A stretch of 64,000 nucleotides of DNA from contig NC_088304.1 of NCBI RefSeq assembly GCF_032854445.1, positions 10,861,704 through 10,925,703 on the forward strand, written 5' to 3'. The stretch comes from Liolophura sinensis. Taxonomy: Eukaryota > Mollusca > Polyplacophora > Chitonida > Chitonidae. The number at the start of each line of letters is the position of its first letter. Within the stretch, counting starts at the first letter, position 1. Under the pieces are notes generated by a model, which had not been told where the DNA came from, did not search any database, and was given only the letters and a program-made list of their open reading frames with translations. Made by a program: the position numbers and the translations under genes. Positions 26,901 to 35,900 of this stretch are shown here, piece by piece.

Positions 26901-29900
26901 TAATGTTTACATATTTACCAAGCCTGACTCCCCTTGGATCTGGTGGCGTTCCCAGTTTTCTGTTTTTCTGAAATAAATATTCCATTATTAGTCCAGGCTT
27001 GGAAAAAACCTGCCGTCTTTTCTGAGATTTCTCAGATTTTAAAACAATATTCGTGAGATCTTAATTTTTAAAAACACCACCGAACATTTTTAGGGCTTTA
27101 TAGGGGACAAATTTTTACGATTATCTTTTTTTCTCTATTCTCAAATAGTAAGATCGCAATAGATTGTCCTTTGTATTGTTCACATCTAAGATTTGGGCCG
27201 GTTTACACACAACGCCGTCCGTTGTCTCGCCCTGGGCCACAGTTAAGCTAGTAACACGTAAACATTTCCGTCGGCTGTATAGTTCGACCCGACCATGGAG
27301 TTTGTCATTCTCTTGTCTGAGCTATTTCATGGTTAAATCAAGTCATAGATTTCAGAAGATAGCTCAGTAGTCGTACTAGGCTGTGTCTCTGTTACTTCCA
27401 ATTTTTGAACCGCAGCCGTTGGTTTTCTGATTGACCGCATCACAGGTTGTTTAGTTTACTGTAGGGTGTATTCTACACAAGACTCGACACGGGATGCTAT
27501 ACGTTTATCAATAAGAGCCTCAAGATATCGTTCACAGAATTCACTCTTTTCTAAGTCGGGTTGGACAAGGCGTTGGTAGATTTACGCTTTCTTTTGCGAT
27601 CTACCTGGATCTGAACGAAGAAAGTACCATTCCCTTTTGTCGAGGAAGTCTTTAGTGGGTCGGTTAAGATAGCATGTTGAGGCTCTGATTGTCGGCTAGC
27701 CAATATTACGGTTGTTGTTAAATCCCGAAAAACAGTTGAAGGTTACACCAGGCACACATTTACAGCGTTCCACAGTAAAATGTCGGCTTTCGCCCTGATA
27801 GGCACACATTTACAGCGTTCCACTGTAAAATGTCGGCTTTCGTCCTGATAGCATTTACCGCAGTTGATCATCGAGAGGTTCAAAGAATAATCCATCAAAT
27901 TAAGAAAACGTCTCGTAAAATTAGCAGTGCCTCAGCACTAAAGAACAAAATGTTTCGCATGAAACATTCCTGAAGAAAACATTTTATTTATTTATGACAA
28001 CACATACATCACTGTTAGTGCCAGAGGGGCAATGACTAAAGCGATCGCTGTGTGGTCGAGAGCAGCTCCTGCTGGTCTCCTCACCCATCGGACGTTGGAG
28101 GGTCGGTCAACAACGTGTGGGTGATTTGGATATCCCCCGGGCTGTACCGGTTTTCTCCCACCATAATGCTGGCCGTCGTCGTACGAGTGACATATTTTTG
28201 AGCAGGGTGTAAAACCCTAACAAAATAAATAAAAACATAAAAAAACCTATTAGTACACCGCCGAACGCGTTACCTCAGAAAAAGCAACCAGGATGTACAT
28301 CTGTACAGAGCACGTCGCTTATATAAGGGTACTACCTATAACAATAAGTGTAACGCCTTATACTAAAAAAAACTCAACAACTTGATATATTAGTAAACAT
28401 AAGGCTTAAACAAAGTTTGACAAGCTTGTAAATAGCAAGTAAACAACTTCGTTTGGTTGGTGGATAGGTATGTAACTTTGGTGAAAGCGGTCAATGCTAT
28501 AAAGTGAATAATATATGTTTCGTTTACAGACCCTTGTTTTATCAAGCCCTGTCAACATAACGGCGTGTGCTCCAAACCCTCCTCTGATGCAACAACTTTT
28601 ACTTGTGACTGTACCAACACGGGTTACCAAGGAGACCGGTGTGAAACAGGAATCATCTCATTGCCTGACAAGGTACGAGTCAGAGCCGGGGTTCTGTCTG
28701 ACAATTTCGTGGTGACAGCTTTTCCGGAGCAGGAGTTAATCCTTAGTGCAATGAAGAATGATGACGTGCAGGTTTTCCCTGGACAAGTGTTCATCCGGAG
28801 TCCAGCTACTAGCGCCACTTTTAAAATTCTCTCTCCTGACAGCGGAAAATTCCTCGTCAGCTTCAAAGCGTCTGGAGTAGACGCTGGATCTTTTAGTGAC
28901 GTCACCACTCTCGAGATTCTGTCCGATGACGTCTTCTCAAAATACCAAATTCCCTTCGAGGGACTTCCGGAGGGGAATTTCTTCATCGACCTCAGTCTCC
29001 AAGGTGAAGACTATAAGTTCACGTCCACGTCTCAGTGGTACCGACTGAACTCTAACCCAAATGTCTTCTTCACCAAAGGTGTCACATTCTCCTCTGTTGG
29101 AAATCTCTCAGTGCCCATGTCTGTTAACGGTCTGGAGGTAAACGTAAACAACCAGTTAACAGTAGGTCCTGTGAGTGGCCATCGGCGCCCCGACGTAGGA
29201 TCGACTGTTTCAGGGGAAGTCATGAGAAGAGCGAGACACGCTCCTTTTGAACTCTCAGTCAAAGATATCAACGACTTCATCAAGGAACACAGTTTATTAC
29301 GACAGCTTTTTGTGTTGCTTGAGCCTTTGTTGCCGAATTGGTTGAGAATGTTTGTCGGCACAAACTCTCCGCAACCCTTCTTTTTTGCAACGATTGCTAC
29401 CGGAAGTACAGTAAAGAAGACAACCTATTGCAAAGGCGCGCCAGTTTTTGATGATACCAGATATCACGTATTCCGCTTTACTCATGCCATTGTACTGACT
29501 CTTGTCAACCAAGATGTGTATTTGCCAGAACTCCACAGTGAGCAGTACTGCATCATCCTGGACTTGTATAAAGATTCCGGCACGACATTCATGGTGATGT
29601 TTCCCGATAAAGCAGGTGCTCTGTTAGAGAAAGTTGAAGTCTTCAAAAAACTGAAAGAAGATACTGGTGTGAGGGTTTTTCCCAACGGCATTGGATTTTC
29701 TTTGTTTAGAAAGCTAAACGTACGCCCCATCGGGTCTGAACTTGAACTGTGGAACGGGGATGAAACATTCAAATATCCGTAAGTAATAGCAACTGCATGG
29801 TTATGAGGATAAAGTGATCCCCCAAATGATTAATTCACTATTGTTGTTTTTATGGAATGAATGAATCTTACAGGTTGCAATATTCGACAATGCACTTGCT

Positions 29901-32900
29901 GTATATCCGTTTGCTTATCTCTTCATTGTACATATTTGTTGGTGTTTTTCAAAGCCCTCGGGACAGACCGATGGCAATCAGGCTCACAGTTAACAGAAAC
30001 ACGCTGTAGACTACGACCGTGTCAGAACAGCTGTTTCCAAATACGTGAGTGAGTAAGAACCATAGAGTACCTGATAAGAGGTATTCTGCACATCTCTGAT
30101 TCGATCATACTTTGTGAACACAGTGATGTCTTCTCTTCCAAGGACTGCGTTTTTGTACTTTCATCTGAACTTGTTCCTAGTTGAGAAAAGAGTGTGATCT
30201 CCCTCAGGATCTCCCTCAGGATGTAAGAACAAGAACGTGTCTTTATCTTCTGATTAATTCTAGACCAGTGACGTCTAATAAATTGCAATAAACATCATTG
30301 CAATTTTTTCCGTACTTCTAAGTAAGCTATGGTGCTAGGGGACGTGTAGATTGCTGCTATTATTTGTGCATTTACATGAACAGTTAGAATAAAACCCCAA
30401 CTGTGGTAAAATGGCAAGAGGTGGTTTTTCATCGGTTACGTGTAACGATTTGCCACCTCTCACAATGTTGTCGCTGCTCTGGTCTTACTCTCTATGCAGT
30501 AGGTCTTTAATTGTCTTAAGGTCATTTTTATTTGCGCACGGATTTTGTATTTTACCTACATTTATTTGGCGTCATTGGACAAAACATCTCTTTTATTCCT
30601 GTTGCAGGGGCCTCCGTAGCTCAATTAGTTAGCGCGCTAACGCAGCGTAATGACCCAGGCACCTCTCACCAATGCAGCTGCTGTGAGTTCAGTCCACTCT
30701 CCTGCCGTAAGTGGGAAGGTCTGGCAGCAACCTGAGGATGGTCCCCCGGGCTGTGCCCGCTTCCCTCTCACCATAGTGCTGGCCGACGTCGTATAAGTGA
30801 AATATTCTTGAGTACCGCGTAAAATATCAATCAAATGAATGAAGAAATAAATATTCCTGTTGCAGCCTTAGTCAGACGGCCTCGTTTTGGGTATCATTGG
30901 ACGTTAGTCGAGTTCGAGATCCCAACAAAGTCTTTGACTTTTCAGTAGCCCCAGTTCCCGTGGAAACTTACGCAGCTCTGCCTGATATCCGAAAGGTAAG
31001 TGTCGAAAATTGGAAGGCTACGCGAGCTGACTGATTGAAATCTGTGTCAATACATTACCCACTCTTACAGACCATTAGTTTACACCTGCATTAAAGAACA
31101 ATTGGGACGGTGTGTTAATTCCATAAATTACATGTAGTCACATTAATTTTTAGTAATATTAATTATTAATACACTATCTTTATTCTAATTGATAGAATAA
31201 CAAAAAGAATGTTAATCTAGGCCCTGGTTATTCATGCCTTTTATGTGACATTCTTAATGGATAGTTTGTACTATTTGTTTTAATTGTTTACTAGGTAGGA
31301 CAATGAAAAGAAAATGGTTGAAAGAAATCCATACTTTTCTTTAGCGTAAATACAAATAAGGAAATGTACATTCATGTCCGATTATATCACGGTATTCTCT
31401 CTGGATATGATAAGATCTAGGCGTGGAAAGTGATATTAGTATACCCGGTGTCAACCAAAATGGACGATCGGGGTCAGTGGTCTCAAGGTCAATTCACAGA
31501 ACAATGTCCAGCACTGACCACCAAAGAAGTAAGAAAGTATATAAAAGAGAAAAAGAGGGCGGATTCACGTATAGAGAAGCAATTAGAAGTTTGCAATCAC
31601 GATAGACATTTCCATATAAAACGTTAACCACACGTGCCCAAAGGACTAATCAAGCATATCAAGACGGAAAGTAGGACGAAAAGTTTTCAATCACGATAGA
31701 CAGACGCACGGAACATTCTTGATAAAAAAAATTAACGGCAATAACAGTACGACATCAATATTCATTAACAATCATTACGATGATTAGTTTTTCTTTACCT
31801 GGCAGATTTTCACGCACGTGTTTGTTGACCCTTGGGAAGTTTACCTGAAGACTGGCGGGAAGCCAATGGAAGTGACTCTGTACGTCACGATATTGAAGAG
31901 GACAGCTCCAATTTCCTTGTCATTTGGCAATTTATTGCAACACACTTTACAAGCGTTTGGATCTGTTGGAGGTATGGGTACATGTACCCCTTGCAAAGCT
32001 TTTAAGCCTGTCCTTGTAATGTCCACCCTGCGAACTGTTTTCGTGAGACCGATTGTTAAGAGGTAAGCAGAGGAAATTGCCACCTGCCACTTTTTTGACA
32101 AGTCCGTACAGTTGCCCCCCCCCCCCCCCCCCCCCCCGTTTCCTTCGATTTGTACCTGGGAACGCGTCAGGTGTATGTAACACAAGCACTACCTATATCC
32201 GGAAGAAATGGTTTTCATCACATTATATCATTATGCGTTTGCCTAATGTGAGCGATGCCTAAATAATAGGTACACATGTTATAAAACTATACAAAACTAA
32301 GCTCCATTTTTATGTGTCTGAATAAATGTGTCTGTATTTAAACTGACCAACACGTGAATGGTTTGAATTTTATCATATATATCAAAGCCAGACTTGAAAT
32401 CTTGACATCAAACAAATGTAATTAATCAATAACCTATTGTTGTAGTTAAAGCTGATATCATATAATCTTTTCCAGGCCCAGGACCGAGAACATACTGTGG
32501 ACCCCAAGCCAACCCTCCTGGCGTTTTCACCACAGTTTTCGTTGACGCCAAACTTCTCCGTGGCATCCCTGTCATTCAGGATCTTGTCTTTAACATCGAC
32601 ATGGAAGCTGATTTCTTTTACCGTCTCGATGATGTCGACATTTCCAAAGTTCCTCGCCCGATTGATATCATCAAGTCTGTTTTGACCCATGTTAAACAGG
32701 CTGTTATTGAGCTCTTAAACTTCGTCGTGACTGAAATTCAAAAATACGTCGGGGTCATCGCACCAGTCATATTTGAAGCAATACAAGAATTTCGACAACA
32801 CATGCAAACGCTCTTGCAACTGGTCAACCAGTTTTTGGACAAATTCAACTTGACGGCCTTGATAACAAATGTGGGCGATCTTGTCAAAGATATCATAGAG

Positions 32901-35900
32901 AGCATCAATAATCTGGTTCAGAAAGTCAGACAGCTGGTGGACCTTATCAAACTGATGTTCGAAAAAACCCTCGAGAACTTCATAACATTTGTGAAAACGA
33001 AGGTGGATGAGATTAAGAACAACACGCTAACTATGGTACAGTCTCTCTACAACGAGACTGTCGGCATCTTCAAGGGCCCAAAAACATTCGGAATTCGCGG
33101 TTTCTTCTCAGTAACTGTTTTGGGTAAGGGTTTCGGTATCGAGGGTGAGTTCGTGAAATCTGACGCTCATTTACGGCGCTGTGGGAATTTAGTGGAAATC
33201 TACGATCACATGAATGGAGAAGCAGCATGGCGAGCCTTCGGAGTCATTGATGGATTCAAGATTGATCTTGCCAGTGGTAAAGCATCCAGCGGAGGGAAAA
33301 TAACGAGTAAACTTTGGAGTCTCCTTTCTGTGAAACTAGGATTTGGTTTTGGACTCGCCTTGGCCAGTGACAGCAACAACTTTGTAGTACAGTTTCACGC
33401 TCGCTTGAATTTCTTTGGAGCCAAAGCCAGCGCAGATGTCTTCGTCACGAACAAGGAGATCGCCACGCGGGCAGAAGTTAATATCTGGGATATTTTCACA
33501 GCCAGACTAACGATCCGGGCCACGGTATTTGTAAATGTTGCAGACTGGGCTTTGCGGATTCGCGGTGAATTTATTCCTGGTGGTGCCCCTAAGCACCAAG
33601 CAGGAAGCAACGTTCAGGCCAGCCTAGGAGATGCCATTCGAAATTTTGTGAACAGGTTAGCTGATGAGGCTGTGAAACGGATAAGTAAAGCCCAAGATGC
33701 AGTGAACAAAGCAAAGGACAAGCTTACAAGTGCACAGAAATGGTTGGATGATAAAAAATCCGAGGTGGATAAAGCTAACGTTGTCTTCGATAGGGCTATA
33801 GCTGGTTTAGAGCGAGCAAAGCAGAAGTTAGAGGCTGCAAAGGGTCCTTTCCGCAGAGCTCTTGCTAAACTCAACGCCGCACAGAAAAGAGTCGATCGCT
33901 TATGCAAAATCAAATCATGTTCAAAGATTTGTGTTCCTGGTATAAAGTTTAAAATATGCAAATGGGGATGGTTTAGGTTTCCTTGTCCGAAGTTTACAAG
34001 CTGTATGTTCAAGATTCCAAACCCTTTGTGTGTGGCCGCGAATTTGTTATGCCATGGTCTCAGGGCTATTGCCTTTGCGGCATTAGAAGTGGCTAAACTT
34101 TTCGTGAGAGTTCCCATGCTTGCCTTGGACGCTGCCAAGTTCGCACTGTCTGTCGCACAAGTTGTTGTTGATAAATCGCGTATTGTATTGGAAGTCGTAA
34201 AAGTCGCCTTAGACGTTGCCAAGGGTCTTCTTGAAGTGGCTAAAGGAGGACTTAGTTTAGCAAATGTTGCTCTAGAGGGGGTCAAATTTGCCGTGAGAGC
34301 CGTGCAATATGCCATCAACTTCATTGTAAAATATGGCTTACAAAGTATCATCGACATTGGTAATTGTGGGTTTGAGATTGAGTTATCCACAAGAGACTTG
34401 TTTGAGTTCGAAATATTTTGTGATGTTAATCCATTTAGGCTGGGCTGGCGAACCGTGCGTTTCCGTTTAAATTTCCACAATATTTTGGGTAGTATTTGGA
34501 ATGCAGCAAAATCATTGGTCAATAGCTTTTTGGATTCCTTAAAGAATCTGTTTGGTCGTCGAAAGAGAGAAATTAATTACGAGGCATTTTCAAGACTTCA
34601 CAAGGCATTCCGCTACAGACGACAGGCGGGAAATGGAACGTTAGACGAAGATTTGTTCGACAACCTTGAAGATGGAGTCTTGAATAACACCATACTTACA
34701 AACACAACACGAGAGAGTGAACTTCAATTCTGGAGAGAGCAATGCTCTCGTTACTCCCCTGTGAGAAATTTTCTGCAACAGAGCATTGTAGAGTTGAATA
34801 ACGTCACAAATGAGCTGGAGGCTTCCATGCAAGAAGTTTCCAATCGAGGTTCAGAAACAGTAGAGGTACGAAACTCCATTATTAACATAAGTGTTAATGA
34901 CTCTGAGGTTGACTACACTGTGGCCGAAGAAGACTTCAACGTGACAAGAGAACAAGTTGTTAACGTTTTGAATAGCGTAAATGCAAAGATGCAAGATAAT
35001 GATTTGGTAAAGGAAAGCAAATCTGCAACCGACTATGTCATTCAAGGAAACGAAGAGGCACTGAACAGTTTTGCAAGCGCAGAAATTTTACCTCTCTGGC
35101 GGGAAAGAATGGAAAATATTACCCTGGAACTATTGTCTACTGACGAGTGCTCTGGCTTTTATGACTGTGTGGTTTGGAGCTTTGGAGAAATATACCAACT
35201 GGTGGACTCCGTCGACCCACAGCTTCTTCCAAGAGCTCAGCAAGATTTACCCGCTTTGGAGGAACATTTTTACAGCCTTTTTGAGAATGACACAAAGAGC
35301 TTTACAGAACTGGTAGATATAACAACGGAAATCTTAAACGAACTGGAATTGTTGAGAGCTGATGAGATCTTCTGTGGTACCGTGCCAGAAATCACAAAGG
35401 GTCCAAGAAACGTCACAGTTAGGTCAGGCGAAAGTGTCACGTTGACGTGCTCGGCTTCAAGCATCCCCGAGCCCAGCTACTACTGGTTCTTGAACGAGGA
35501 AATGTACGGCACTGGTGGGTCTCTAACACTGACGGTTGTGACGAGTGAGGATGCCGGAGAGTACGTTTGTGTGGCTGGAAATCACGTGGCTAACGTGACG
35601 TCCGACCCAGCCATTGTCACAGTTATTTCCCCTCCTACAGTTCTGTCTCAACCCCCATCCCGAATTGAAGCTCTGGTCGGCGACAAAGTGGTCATTGTGT
35701 GCAGTATTTCCGCTTCACCGGAGGCAAACATAACATGGCGTCTGGTCTCCGATGATGCCTTTAAAGTGGAAAATAAATCCCTAGTGTTGCTTTCCGTCCA
35801 GGAGTCAGATGCTGGAGCTTATAGATGCGATGCTGCAAACGAGTACGGCAATGTTTCAACTAACGAAATGACTCTTGAGGTCTTGGAAGCCAGACCTCTT

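Larger units (their letters stand above)
25620..28529 (+). other. Intron 16
   Basis: 2.9 kb. Holds a family B SINE, the 50-bp duplication, a possible mobile-element relic and a SINE A. The right arm lacks all of it. Confidence 0.65.

Noticed and set aside
32478-32603. ATG at 32,601 as the start of a separate gene
   Set aside because: Coding-like sequence in the same frame continues upstream to the 32,475 acceptor and there is no signal peptide after this ATG, so it is an internal Met of exon 20.
33614-34522. 302-residue minus-strand frame
   Set aside because: It is the antisense of the Ala/Lys-rich helical part of exon 20; codon bias of the sense strand keeps the antisense frame open. The sense frame has the domains and a 1.2-kb longer reading frame.
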